NCBI GenBank assembly: GCA_039984955.1
Contig: JBDWTN010000003.1
Coordinates: 28,550-92,549, forward strand
Direction: 5' to 3'
Length of the DNA: 64,000 nucleotides
Origin: Marinobacter alexandrii
GTDB lineage: Bacteria > Bacteroidota > Bacteroidia > Cytophagales > Cyclobacteriaceae
The notes below the pieces were generated by a model. That model made no database searches and was not told the origin of the DNA. It saw only the letters and a program-made list of their open reading frames with translations. The translations under genes and the position numbers were made by a program. Below, in pieces: positions 26,345 to 34,605 of this stretch. Numbering within the stretch: the stretch's first letter is position 1; each line of letters begins with the position of its first letter.

Positions 26345-27264
26345 ATACAATCCACCAGCTTCGAGTATTTCAAAGTATTTGTAAGAACAAGAGCATCACT
26401 AAAGCTTCAGAAGAACTTTATTTGACTCAGCCTGCAGTTTCGATTCAATTAAAAAAATTGCAGGATCAGTTTGATATACCTCTTACAGAGGTAATAGGAA
26501 GGCAGCTTTATATCACTGATTTTGGAATGGAAATTCATCGTGTTAGCGCAAGAATCTTGCAAGAAGCTGAATCTTTGAAAACGACAGTAGATCAATACAA
26601 AGGCCTGCTTTCTGGTAAGATTAGCATTTCAGTAGTTTCGACCGGTAAGTATGTTATGCCTTATTTTTTGAAGCAATTTTCAGAAGCACATCCTCAGGTA
26701 GAGTTGCGTATTGATGTAACAAATAAGAATGCTGTGGTAGAGAGTTTAACAAAGAATGAAACAGACTTTTCATTGGTTTCAGTACTGCCTGAAAATCCTC
26801 CTGTTGAAGCCGTGGAATTAATGGAAAACGAACTTTTTCTAGTATCTAATTCAGATCGAACAATAAGTAAAAAGACCTTTAAACCTCAGGACATAAGCGA
26901 ATTGCCAATCATTTTTAGAGAAAAAGGCTCAGCTACAAGAATGGTTATGAAACAATTCTTCTCAGACCATAACATAAATCCTGAAAAGTCCATGGAACTA
27001 ATGAGTAATGAAGCGGTAAAACAAGCGGTAAATGCTGGTTTAGGAGTTTCGATTATGCCATTAATAGGATTAAGGAATGAGTTGAAATATGGAAGCCTCA
27101 AGATTATTCCAGTGAAGGGCTTACCCATTGTCACTAGATGGAACTTGATTTACACAAAAGGTAAACGCTTAACACCCGCTGCAAGTGAACTTTTAAATTT
27201 CATATCCTCTCATAAAGATGAGATTGTGAAAGATCATTTTAGTTGGGTAGAAGAAGTTAAATAG
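26338..27264 (+). CDS. LysR-type regulator, likely controlling the divergent sbtA operon
   Basis: The protein has 308 residues from ATG 26338 (frame opens at TTG 26332). The N-terminal helix-turn-helix is IHQLRVFQSICKNKSITKAS then LYLTQPAVSIQLKKL, and the effector domain has a GKISISVVSTGKYVMPYFL start. Divergent placement from sbtA follows the CcmR/CmpR arrangement for inorganic-carbon uptake, so it probably senses carbon status. The effector is not known. Confidence 0.85.
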   Translation: MNYTIHQLRVFQSICKNKSITKASEELYLTQPAVSIQLKKLQDQFDIPLTEVIGRQLYITDFGMEIHRVSARILQEAESLKTTVDQYKGLLSGKISISVVSTGKYVMPYFLKQFSEAHPQVELRIDVTNKNAVVESLTKNETDFSLVSVLPENPPVEAVELMENELFLVSNSDRTISKKTFKPQDISELPIIFREKGSATRMVMKQFFSDHNINPEKSMELMSNEAVKQAVNAGLGVSIMPLIGLRNELKYGSLKIIPVKGLPIVTRWNLIYTKGKRLTPAASELLNFISSHKDEIVKDHFSWVEEVK

Positions 27265-27346
27265 GTTAGATTTAAGGTTGAGTTCAAATATATACAACCT
27301 CCTTTAATTTGTTGTTATTCAACTGATTGGCCTAAACTAACCTATT
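27260..27346. repeat. 10-bp inverted repeat flanking the lysR-kinase spacer
   Basis: AATAGGTTAG (27260-27269, across the lysR stop) pairs with CTAACCTATT (27337-27346). A short hairpin (TCGACT/AGTCGA) follows at 27360-27376. Possible terminator or regulator sites; no T run. Confidence 0.35.
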
Positions 27347-27395
27347 AAATTTACTCATTTCGACTATTTTAGTCGATCTCATTACCGTCGTATTA

Positions 27396-29174
27396 ATGCT
27401 CAAAGCATACTGTTTCATATTAATCATTATTCTTGGATCTATTCATTGTCATGGGAATGGAGATGATTGGGTCAAAATCCTCAAAGAGGAAAAGGGAGTA
27501 GTAGAATTTTATTGGTACCCAAGTAATGAGGAGACTGAGAAGTCACTCAATATTATTGATGGAATAGAGCATGACTTAGCCATTGCATTTATCGAATTTA
27601 TTAGTAAGAAGTATAAAGTTTCCATTGAGTTAAAATGGCTTGAAGTTGAAAGTTTTGAAGGAGTCTTAGAAACCATTAAGAATGCCAAAGGGGGAACTTT
27701 TGGGGCCTCATCAATATCTATAACGGAAGAGCGAAAGAAATTTTTAAACTTTACTGAGCCCTTTATGGCTGACGTTGCAGTTCTTGTTTCTAATAATTAT
27801 TTGCCTACTGCTTTGACGGAAGACGAACTTAGAAGAATATTAACGGGGAATACAGGAATATCAATAGCGAATACTACGTTGGATCAATCCTTAAGAAAAC
27901 TGCAAAAGCAGTTAGGTATTGAGTTTGAAATTGAATACGAAACAAATAGCGGGAAGATTATTGATAGGATAACCAAACAAACAAGAAGTTTCGGGTACGT
28001 TGATATTGCAAATTTTTTAGACGCTATAGGTCAAAATATAGATGTCAAACGTCAGTTTTTCTATCCGGTAAAACTTGAAGGTCTGGCTATGATCTACCCG
28101 AAGGGAAGTGATTGGCAAAAGCCAGTAGAAGATTATTTTAATAGTCCGCAATTTGAGCTTGATAAGTTTAGAGTCATTTCCAAGTACCTGGGATCCAATG
28201 CTTCGGAAATTATAGGGAGAATATCCAAGTCTGCAGAAATAGGACCACTTGATGAAATAGTTATTTCGAATAGAGAGAAGGAGCTTCAATATGAAAGACT
28301 TTTACTCGCCGCAAAACGAGATCAAGAAGCTTCACGTTTGACAATCATCCTTATCTCCATTATTGTAGCGGGTTTGGCGATTATGGTGTTACTATTTTTT
28401 CTATACAGAATCAAAGCGCGCAATAATGACAAGCTTTTGTCTCAACAACTTCTCATCGAAGAGCGAAATGATCAGTTGCGTCAGTTAAATGATGAAAAAA
28501 ACAATCTTATCCAGGTACTAGCACATGATCTAAGATCACCTCTTTCAAATATTCTGAATGGATCACAAATCATTGAGTCGAATGAGAAAAGCTTAAGTGA
28601 TGATGGCAATAAAATCTTAGGATTCATTCTTCAATCTTCTGAAAAAATGTCTTCTTTAATTGATAAAATATTAGACGTGGACGCGATTGAAACAGGAAAG
28701 CATAACCTTAAGGTAGAGACCTTTCCAGTCAAGGAAGTCATTAGTCTGGTTGTTGAAGAAAATGAGTCAAAAGCAAAAGGTAAGTCAATTACCATCAGTA
28801 CTTCTTTCGGCAGAAAGAAACTAATGGTTAAAGCAGATAAGGTATATACTTCTCAGATTTTTGATAATCTTGTTTCAAACGCAATAAAATATAGTAAGTC
28901 AGATACCCAGGTCAAATTAAAGACCAGCGAGGAAGGAGATCAGATTAAAATCTCTGTAATTGATCATGGTCCGGGTTTGTCTGATGCCGATAAAAAGAAA
29001 GTTTTTCAGAAATACCAACGATTAAGCGCTCAACCAACCAAAGGAGAATCTTCTATTGGCTTGGGACTATCCATAGTCAAATTATACGCTGAGCGAATGG
29101 GGGGGACGGTTACTTTTGAGTCGAAGCTTGGGAAAGGTAGCGTATTTCACGTTTTCCTACCTAAAGGAAAATAG
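27396..29174 (+). CDS. Sensor histidine kinase with periplasmic substrate-binding-protein (SBP_bac_3) domain
   Basis: The protein has 592 residues. A signal peptide precedes an SBP_bac_3-type domain (about 25-270: GIEHDLAIAF, FGASSISITEERKKFLNFTEPF), then a membrane helix (about 316-338) and a coiled segment. The HisKA domain follows with the phospho-acceptor His377 in LAHDLRSPLSNI. The ATPase domain has DNLVSNAIKYS, DHGPGLSDAD and GLGLSIVKLYAERMGG. No receiver or response-regulator gene is adjacent, so this is an orphan kinase. The sensor resembles amino-acid binding proteins, which suggests an amino-acid or similar small-molecule ligand. Confidence 0.9.
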   Translation: MLKAYCFILIIILGSIHCHGNGDDWVKILKEEKGVVEFYWYPSNEETEKSLNIIDGIEHDLAIAFIEFISKKYKVSIELKWLEVESFEGVLETIKNAKGGTFGASSISITEERKKFLNFTEPFMADVAVLVSNNYLPTALTEDELRRILTGNTGISIANTTLDQSLRKLQKQLGIEFEIEYETNSGKIIDRITKQTRSFGYVDIANFLDAIGQNIDVKRQFFYPVKLEGLAMIYPKGSDWQKPVEDYFNSPQFELDKFRVISKYLGSNASEIIGRISKSAEIGPLDEIVISNREKELQYERLLLAAKRDQEASRLTIILISIIVAGLAIMVLLFFLYRIKARNNDKLLSQQLLIEERNDQLRQLNDEKNNLIQVLAHDLRSPLSNILNGSQIIESNEKSLSDDGNKILGFILQSSEKMSSLIDKILDVDAIETGKHNLKVETFPVKEVISLVVEENESKAKGKSITISTSFGRKKLMVKADKVYTSQIFDNLVSNAIKYSKSDTQVKLKTSEEGDQIKISVIDHGPGLSDADKKKVFQKYQRLSAQPTKGESSIGLGLSIVKLYAERMGGTVTFESKLGKGSVFHVFLPKGK

Positions 29175-29177
29175 TTA

Positions 29178-29972
29178 CTATTCTTCTATTTCAATCTGAT
29201 CACAGGTTCCGACGAATGGAACTCCCGTGGTATAAAAAGCATATGTGATCAAGCCTACATACACTTCTTCACCGAAAGTTGGAGCTTGACCAGGCAGATT
29301 CCCTGTGCCATTATAAAGTGTCCAATTATCTTCTTTATCCGCATGATTCAGGTTGGGTAACTGCCAATACACAGTGACTGTGTTATCATCTTTACCTACA
29401 ATGCGTATATCAGCACGACCGTCAGACACCTCATTAATTCCAATATCATTTACGGATGAATTACCATTTAATGTATTCTTACCCTCAATCGTAAAACTTG
29501 TAGAACCTCTATGCCCAACCACCACATGTGCGGAGTTAGGACTTTCCAAGTCTAATACATGTAATTGTACACCAGCAAAATTAAATGGCTCTCCTGAAGC
29601 AGAAGGAGCTACCTGTGAATCTTCAATAGTTCCAATGCCTATATTTCTTGCTATGAATTCAAATGGAAAAGAAACAAGCTTAGCATCTAGTCTACCTTGC
29701 TGCTCATGATAATGAAGTGTCTGATTGTCACTATTATCTATTAGTTCAGCATAATACCTTCCAGAACGTCTACCTACATTGGGTAAAACTTCAGGGTTAT
29801 TTGTAGTGTAGCCAACTAGATCACCATTTCCTTCGAAAGAATCGATGAATGGATCACTGTTTTCCTCATTATTATCCGAATCAATCTCCGGCTCAGGGCT
29901 ACTCTTATCTGAACAATGAAATAAAAAGCAGGATGTGGAAAAAAATGATAATAATAAAATTATTTTCTTCAT
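29178..29972 (-). CDS. Surface lipoprotein of unknown function
   Basis: The protein has 264 residues. The N-terminus MKKIILLLSFFSTSCFLFHC contains lipobox-type cysteines, followed by an acidic Asp/Glu/Asn/Ser linker (residues 24-45), typical of surface-exposed Bacteroidota lipoproteins. The rest is predicted beta-rich and suggests a lectin-like or carbohydrate-binding jelly roll, but no family motif is recognised. It is convergent with the kinase gene, three bases apart. Confidence 0.7.
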   Translation of the reverse strand: MKKIILLLSFFSTSCFLFHCSDKSSPEPEIDSDNNEENSDPFIDSFEGNGDLVGYTTNNPEVLPNVGRRSGRYYAELIDNSDNQTLHYHEQQGRLDAKLVSFPFEFIARNIGIGTIEDSQVAPSASGEPFNFAGVQLHVLDLESPNSAHVVVGHRGSTSFTIEGKNTLNGNSSVNDIGINEVSDGRADIRIVGKDDNTVTVYWQLPNLNHADKEDNWTLYNGTGNLPGQAPTFGEEVYVGLITYAFYTTGVPFVGTCDQIEIEE

Positions 29973-30055
29973 AATGACTTTATACTAAATAGAGAAATAA
30001 TAGGATGATGATTAAGCTAGCAATTTTATTATGTTGAGCTTACAATTTAGCTATA

Positions 30056-30661
30056 TCAATCGTCTTCGATTAACTCAAGTATATCCATAATTTGACCATA
30101 ATCTTTGTAACCAGGTCGTTCCTCTGGATCCGCTTCCATTTCTAATCCTGGGTATTTGGCTAGTTTTTCATCTGCCTCAATACCATACCCTTTGAGTAAA
30201 CGAAGATTACCATTATAAAAACATATTTGATTATCCAGCTCTTTATAAAGCTCCTCTATGGATGATTTGATTAGAACCATAGAAGCCAGTTCATCCAAAT
30301 AACTAAGGTTAGACTTGAGATTAGATAGCTCATTTTCAGATTCAATCGACAACCTAAAAATGATTGGTTTGCCAAGAAGGTGTGTTGCCTCTACTAAGTC
30401 CATATTGCTGATTTCTATGAAATCTACGGCGTAGAGTTTTAATCCTTCCTTGATTTGTTCGATAGTAGCGTTATGGAATTCACCAGCAAACTTTATTCCT
30501 GCTAACCAATCAGTGATTTCACCAAAATCACCTTCACTCACAAATGTGTCAGTAGAAGAGTCAATGTTGAAACCTAGTATGTCGACCATCATTCCAGCAC
30601 AATAGCGAGCATCTGATAAGTTTGATACATTACTAATTTTCACAAAAGTCTTTAGAGCCAT
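30056..30661 (-). CDS. TrpF-like (phosphoribosylanthranilate isomerase-like) barrel lacking the catalytic cysteine
   Basis: The protein has 201 residues. The N-terminus VKISNVSNLSDARYCAGM followed by VDILGF copies the opening of TrpF (vKICGitn..DA...aGaD.lGF), but the catalytic Cys of KICG is Ser/Asn (KISN). Later barrel strands (KFAGEFHN, AVDFIEIS) keep the TrpF order, while the GGTGK-type phosphate loop is not seen. The C-terminus ends in an acidic tail. No trp genes are nearby. Best read as a divergent paralogue with lost isomerase activity or a new role. Homology is inferred by eye. Confidence 0.62.
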   Translation of the reverse strand: MALKTFVKISNVSNLSDARYCAGMMVDILGFNIDSSTDTFVSEGDFGEITDWLAGIKFAGEFHNATIEQIKEGLKLYAVDFIEISNMDLVEATHLLGKPIIFRLSIESENELSNLKSNLSYLDELASMVLIKSSIEELYKELDNQICFYNGNLRLLKGYGIEADEKLAKYPGLEMEADPEERPGYKDYGQIMDILELIEDD

Positions 30662-30747
30662 AACTTCATTTTTTCAATCGCAAATAAAACGTTACTGACT
30701 GAAACAATTTCAATTAATTTGCTGTTTTGCACCAAAACAATTTCTAA

Positions 30748-31062
30748 ATGGCAGTAGAATTAAAAACGGACGATGATTTTTTAACGACTATCAATAATAA
30801 TGATAAAGTGATAGTCAAATATTATGCTGATTGGTGTGGTAGTTGTAGACTTTTTGGACCCAAATTTAAAAGGCTCTCTGAAGATGACAGATTCTCGGAT
30901 GTAACTTTCTTAGATGTAAATGCTGAAAATAGCTCTGAAGCAAGAAAACTTGCGGGCGTAACGAGTCTTCCTTTCTTTGCAACTTTCAAGAATGGCGAAT
31001 TAATTACCGGTGTAGCAACGAGTAAGGAAGACACTGTTGTGGACTTGATGAATGCTATTTAA
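30748..31062 (+). CDS. Thioredoxin-family protein
   Basis: The protein has 104 residues with the active site WCGSC (Cys30 and Cys33) after YYADWCGSCR; the usual thioredoxin CGPC has Ser instead of Pro, which raises redox potential in other members. The cis-Pro loop is TSLPFFATFKNGE. It is cytoplasmic, with no signal. Two bases separate it from the DUF6952-like gene, with which it forms an operon. Confidence 0.92.
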   Translation: MAVELKTDDDFLTTINNNDKVIVKYYADWCGSCRLFGPKFKRLSEDDRFSDVTFLDVNAENSSEARKLAGVTSLPFFATFKNGELITGVATSKEDTVVDLMNAI

Positions 31063-31064
31063 CT

Positions 31065-31307
31065 ATGAAGATACCGGTTATTAAATCGCTAGTAGAACAG
31101 TATTCTAAAGAAGAACTCGAAAGTGCAGAAGCGGCAATTGCGGATGAGCGACAACCAGAAATTGAAATTCAAGGAGAAGATGAAGGTGAACAACTCACGC
31201 ATGCATATGCAGCCATCCAGATTATTCAGTCAATGGAAGAGAATAATGTAGATTTCAAGACTGCCTTGCGAGAATACACAAGTCGAGTAAGAAGTTCTAT
31301 TTCATAA
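31065..31307 (+). CDS. DUF6952-like small acidic protein
   Basis: The protein has 80 residues, starting MKIPVIKSLVEQYSKEELES and with IEIQGEDEGEQLTHAYAA in the middle and FKTALREYTSRVR at the end. This matches what I remember of the Bacteroidota DUF6952 family, which is usually beside thioredoxin and peroxiredoxin genes. No catalytic residue is obvious; a redox accessory role is inferred from position only. Confidence 0.7.
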   Translation: MKIPVIKSLVEQYSKEELESAEAAIADERQPEIEIQGEDEGEQLTHAYAAIQIIQSMEENNVDFKTALREYTSRVRSSIS

Positions 31308-31376
31308 CCACAAACGTTTGCGTTGAAATATGATGAATTTTGAAGCGTGAATGAGGGCAAGCATTAAATTTGAATA

Positions 31377-33785
31377 ATGCGAAAATTACTCATCTCTGCT
31401 CTTCTGTTCACCTGTTTGACTACTTTCTCTCAGGACATTTCGATCACCTTTGAGGTTGATATGTCTTACCAAATTGAACTTGATAAGTTTAATCCAGATG
31501 CCGAGTACGTAGATGTTGCTGGAACCTTCAATAATTGGGGGACTTCATTGACTAAGCTGTCAGACTCAGATAAAGATGGAATTTGGGAGGCAACAGTAAA
31601 TGGGTTCAATGCTGATCAAAAGATTGAATTCAAGTTTCGATATAATGGAGCATGGAATGATAGAGAAGAGTTTCCAGGTTCCGGTAACAATCGAACACAT
31701 GTTGTTTCGTCAGGTGATGAAACTTTGTCATTCTGGTATAATGATGAAGAATCACCCACTGGTCCAGCATTAGCTGATGTCAATTCATCTTCAACATTTG
31801 TCTTTACAGGAGGCTCGGTTCTTTTCTCAGACAACTCCAGTGGTCTAATCGAAAATACTGAATGGGTATTTGAGGGGGGAAATCCTTCGGTTTCTACAGA
31901 TAGAAATGTATCTGTTACATACGAAACGCCTGGTTCATATAATGTTACTTTAAGAGTATCCAATAGCTTTTCATCAGACGAAATTGTTTTGTCTGATTAC
32001 ATCACTGTAGGAGATCAGTCAGAAGAAGATTTGAACTGGTGGAATGAAACAACTTTCTATGAAATATTCGTACGAAGCTTTTATGATAGTGATGGGGATG
32101 GGATCGGTGATTTTAATGGCATAACAGAGAAGTTAGATTATTTGAATGATGGTGACCCCAATACCACAAATGATCTGGGTATTACGGGAATATGGCTCAT
32201 GCCGATCCATGATTCCCCAAGCTACCATGGGTATGATGTGAATGATTATAGATCCATCAATCCAGATTATGGAACCATGGATGATTTTGAAAATTTTCTC
32301 AGCGAAGCTCACAAAAGAGGAATAAAGGTTATTATAGATCTTGTTTTAAATCATACCTCTACAGAAATAGAGTGGTTTAAAAATGCTAGATCTTCAAGTA
32401 CTTCTGACAAGCGTAACTGGTATAGATGGACAGAATCTAAGCCAAGCTATTCTGGTCCGTGGGGACAGACAGTGTGGCATGGGGGAGGCTCTTCGTATTA
32501 TTATGGATTATTCTGGGGAGGTATGCCAGATCTAAACTATGACGAGGAAGAAGTACGAAATGAAATATTTGATATTACACGTTTTTGGCTTGAAGACATA
32601 GGAATAGATGGTTATCGATTGGATGCGGTTAAATATATTCATGAAAAAGCCAGTGAACTTGAAGATATCTCCGAGACTCATGCGTTTTGGAGAGATTGGG
32701 TAGCAGTCACAAAAGAATCAAATCCCAATGCACTATCAGTAGGAGAAGCCTGGACGAGTACAGAAAAAATTGTTCCCTATGTAGTCAACAGAGGGTTGGA
32801 TTTTTGTTTTGATTTTGACTTGAGTTCAGCCATGATTAGCAGTATCAATGGGAAAAGTGCTATTCCACTCAAAAATCAAATAAACAAAGTAATCAATAGC
32901 TATCCATACTTTCAATTCGGAACATTTGCCTCAAACCATGACCAAAATAGAATTATGGATGAACTTGGCTCCAACGAAAGTAAAGTAAAATTGATTGCAG
33001 CATCATATTTTATGCTACCAGGAGTGCCTTTTGTTTATTATGGAGAGGAAGTAGCTATGAAAGGCACTAAACCAGATGAGGATATAAGACGACCTATGCC
33101 TTGGAGTAATGACTCCAACGGGGGGTTCTCAGATAGTTCACCATGGAATTCTTTGTCCAGTAACTACAAGACCAATAATGTCGAAGTAGGTATGGAAGAT
33201 CCTAACTCTGTATTCAATTGGTATCGAAAGCTTATTCAGCTAAGAGGGAAAGAAGTTGCACTTCAAAAAGGCACCTATCGAGAGATAAATACAGGTAGTG
33301 ATGAAGTACTCGGATTTTGGAGGGAATATGAAGGAGAACAGGTTCTGGTATTGATTAATTATGGAGAATCTACCAGGTCTGTAGAAGTTAATACATCTAA
33401 TGTTTTTACCACCACAGAATCCTCAGCGTTGGTCGATCAGTTAGATGCTTCATATCGTATTGATCTAGTAAATAAAAGTGAGTTAACCATAACACTTGAT
33501 GCAGAGCAATCAAGAGTGTTAAAGACGGGACCTTTGACACTAGGTTTGAAATCTGAAGAGGCTATTCAGCTATTTCCCAATCCAGCATCAACTATTGTTC
33601 GACTCAACTCAAAGCTTGGAAATCAGGTGGATTATGAGATCCTTACGATTGATGGCAAACTAGTGAAAAGTGGGACATACGAATATGTTGATGGAATAGA
33701 TATTAGTAAGCTCTCTAGAGGGATATATCTGGTCAAACTGAAAAGTGATCAAAAAGAGCTTACAAGTAAATTGTATTTGAGATAG
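31377..33785 (+). CDS. Secreted alpha-amylase family (GH13) enzyme with T9SS tail
   Basis: The protein has 802 residues. The order is signal peptide (1-19); a carbohydrate-binding/E-set module (about 30-120, VDVAGTFNNWG); a PKD-type domain (about 135-215); a GH13 barrel (about 218-640) with nucleophile Asp416 in GYRLDAVKY, acid/base Glu457 in VGEAW and Asp522 in ASNHDQN; a C-terminal beta domain; and a type IX secretion tail (about 729-802, LFPNPAS onward). It should cleave alpha-glucans outside the cell. It is upstream of a SusCD locus but separated by about 90 bases and a DUF2064 gene, so co-function with SusCD is possible but unproven. Confidence 0.93.
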   Translation: MRKLLISALLFTCLTTFSQDISITFEVDMSYQIELDKFNPDAEYVDVAGTFNNWGTSLTKLSDSDKDGIWEATVNGFNADQKIEFKFRYNGAWNDREEFPGSGNNRTHVVSSGDETLSFWYNDEESPTGPALADVNSSSTFVFTGGSVLFSDNSSGLIENTEWVFEGGNPSVSTDRNVSVTYETPGSYNVTLRVSNSFSSDEIVLSDYITVGDQSEEDLNWWNETTFYEIFVRSFYDSDGDGIGDFNGITEKLDYLNDGDPNTTNDLGITGIWLMPIHDSPSYHGYDVNDYRSINPDYGTMDDFENFLSEAHKRGIKVIIDLVLNHTSTEIEWFKNARSSSTSDKRNWYRWTESKPSYSGPWGQTVWHGGGSSYYYGLFWGGMPDLNYDEEEVRNEIFDITRFWLEDIGIDGYRLDAVKYIHEKASELEDISETHAFWRDWVAVTKESNPNALSVGEAWTSTEKIVPYVVNRGLDFCFDFDLSSAMISSINGKSAIPLKNQINKVINSYPYFQFGTFASNHDQNRIMDELGSNESKVKLIAASYFMLPGVPFVYYGEEVAMKGTKPDEDIRRPMPWSNDSNGGFSDSSPWNSLSSNYKTNNVEVGMEDPNSVFNWYRKLIQLRGKEVALQKGTYREINTGSDEVLGFWREYEGEQVLVLINYGESTRSVEVNTSNVFTTTESSALVDQLDASYRIDLVNKSELTITLDAEQSRVLKTGPLTLGLKSEEAIQLFPNPASTIVRLNSKLGNQVDYEILTIDGKLVKSGTYEYVDGIDISKLSRGIYLVKLKSDQKELTSKLYLR

Positions 33786-33800
33786 TACTTGCTGCCGACG

Positions 33801-33821
33801 CGACAAACTGTCGATTTGTCG
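33801..33821. terminator. Short inverted repeat after the amylase gene
   Basis: CGACAAA and TTTGTCG pair around a seven-base loop (CTGTCGA), 16 bases after the stop; there is no T run. A weak terminator candidate. Confidence 0.35.
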
Positions 33822-33877
33822 AGGTTAAATCCTATTACAGTTGTTCATACGTAAGTTGGATAACTTAATTTAACCAA

Positions 33878-34561
33878 ATGAAATCCTCTCAATCATCTAC
33901 TGCAGTTGTGTTGTTTGCTCGAAAGGCAAATGTAGAGGCTTCTCATAAACCTCTTTTAAATCAAAAAGACAGAAATAATCTATTACATCAAAAGCTTATA
34001 AAAGCTGCCAAGAAGGCGGCAATCAGTAGTTCTGGAGCATTTTATCACGTTCATGAAAACATCCAGGTAGGTGATACTTTTGGTGAACGCATATCAAACA
34101 GTGCTCGGGATGTTTTTGCCAAAGGATACGATAGAGTTATACTGATCGGTGGAGATTGTCCGGGACTTTCATCTCACGATATTGATAAAGCCATTTCATC
34201 TTTTGATGATGACAAAATAGTTTTAGGACCTGATCAACATGGAGGCGCATATTTAATAAGTATTTCAAAAGAGGCCTTTAATAAAATAGACTTCAAAAAC
34301 CTACAGTGGAATACTTCCAGACTTTTTACTGACCTGAAAAAGTTTGCACTTGACAAACATATAGAAGTTACTGAGCTCCAAAAGAAAATCGATTTAAATA
34401 GTGATGAAGATGTTTTCGAATATGCTTCAACTTTTGAACTAAAAAACATACTGGTTTCGATTTTCACTTCACGGTTCGAAAGACTACTAGAAACAAATAG
34501 ACCTACTCTTAAAAGACCGTCTGTAACTCCCGATCATAGAGGACCACCAATAGCTGCTTAA
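33878..34561 (+). CDS. DUF2064 / TIGR04282-type glycosyltransferase-like protein
   Basis: The protein has 227 residues. It has the family core: AVVLFARKANVEASHKPL at the N-terminus, GDTFGERISNSARDVF near 66, then GYDRVILIGGDCPGLS, where the GGDCP motif replaces the GTD/GSDCP of characterised relatives, and LGPDQHGGAYLI. The family is sometimes labelled arsenosugar-biosynthesis glycosyltransferase, but real substrates are not settled. It lies 45 bases before susC and is probably co-transcribed. Confidence 0.85.
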   Translation: MKSSQSSTAVVLFARKANVEASHKPLLNQKDRNNLLHQKLIKAAKKAAISSSGAFYHVHENIQVGDTFGERISNSARDVFAKGYDRVILIGGDCPGLSSHDIDKAISSFDDDKIVLGPDQHGGAYLISISKEAFNKIDFKNLQWNTSRLFTDLKKFALDKHIEVTELQKKIDLNSDEDVFEYASTFELKNILVSIFTSRFERLLETNRPTLKRPSVTPDHRGPPIAA

Positions 34562-34605
34562 GATCTAGTTAAGCTTTCTTACTCTTACTCATTCAACTTA
34601 TACAA

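Noticed and set aside
31339..31372. Bacteroidota promoter (TTTG and TAAATTTG) before the amylase gene
   Set aside because: The spacing is 22 bases and the -7 box sits five bases before the ATG, so it would give a leaderless transcript; not convincing.
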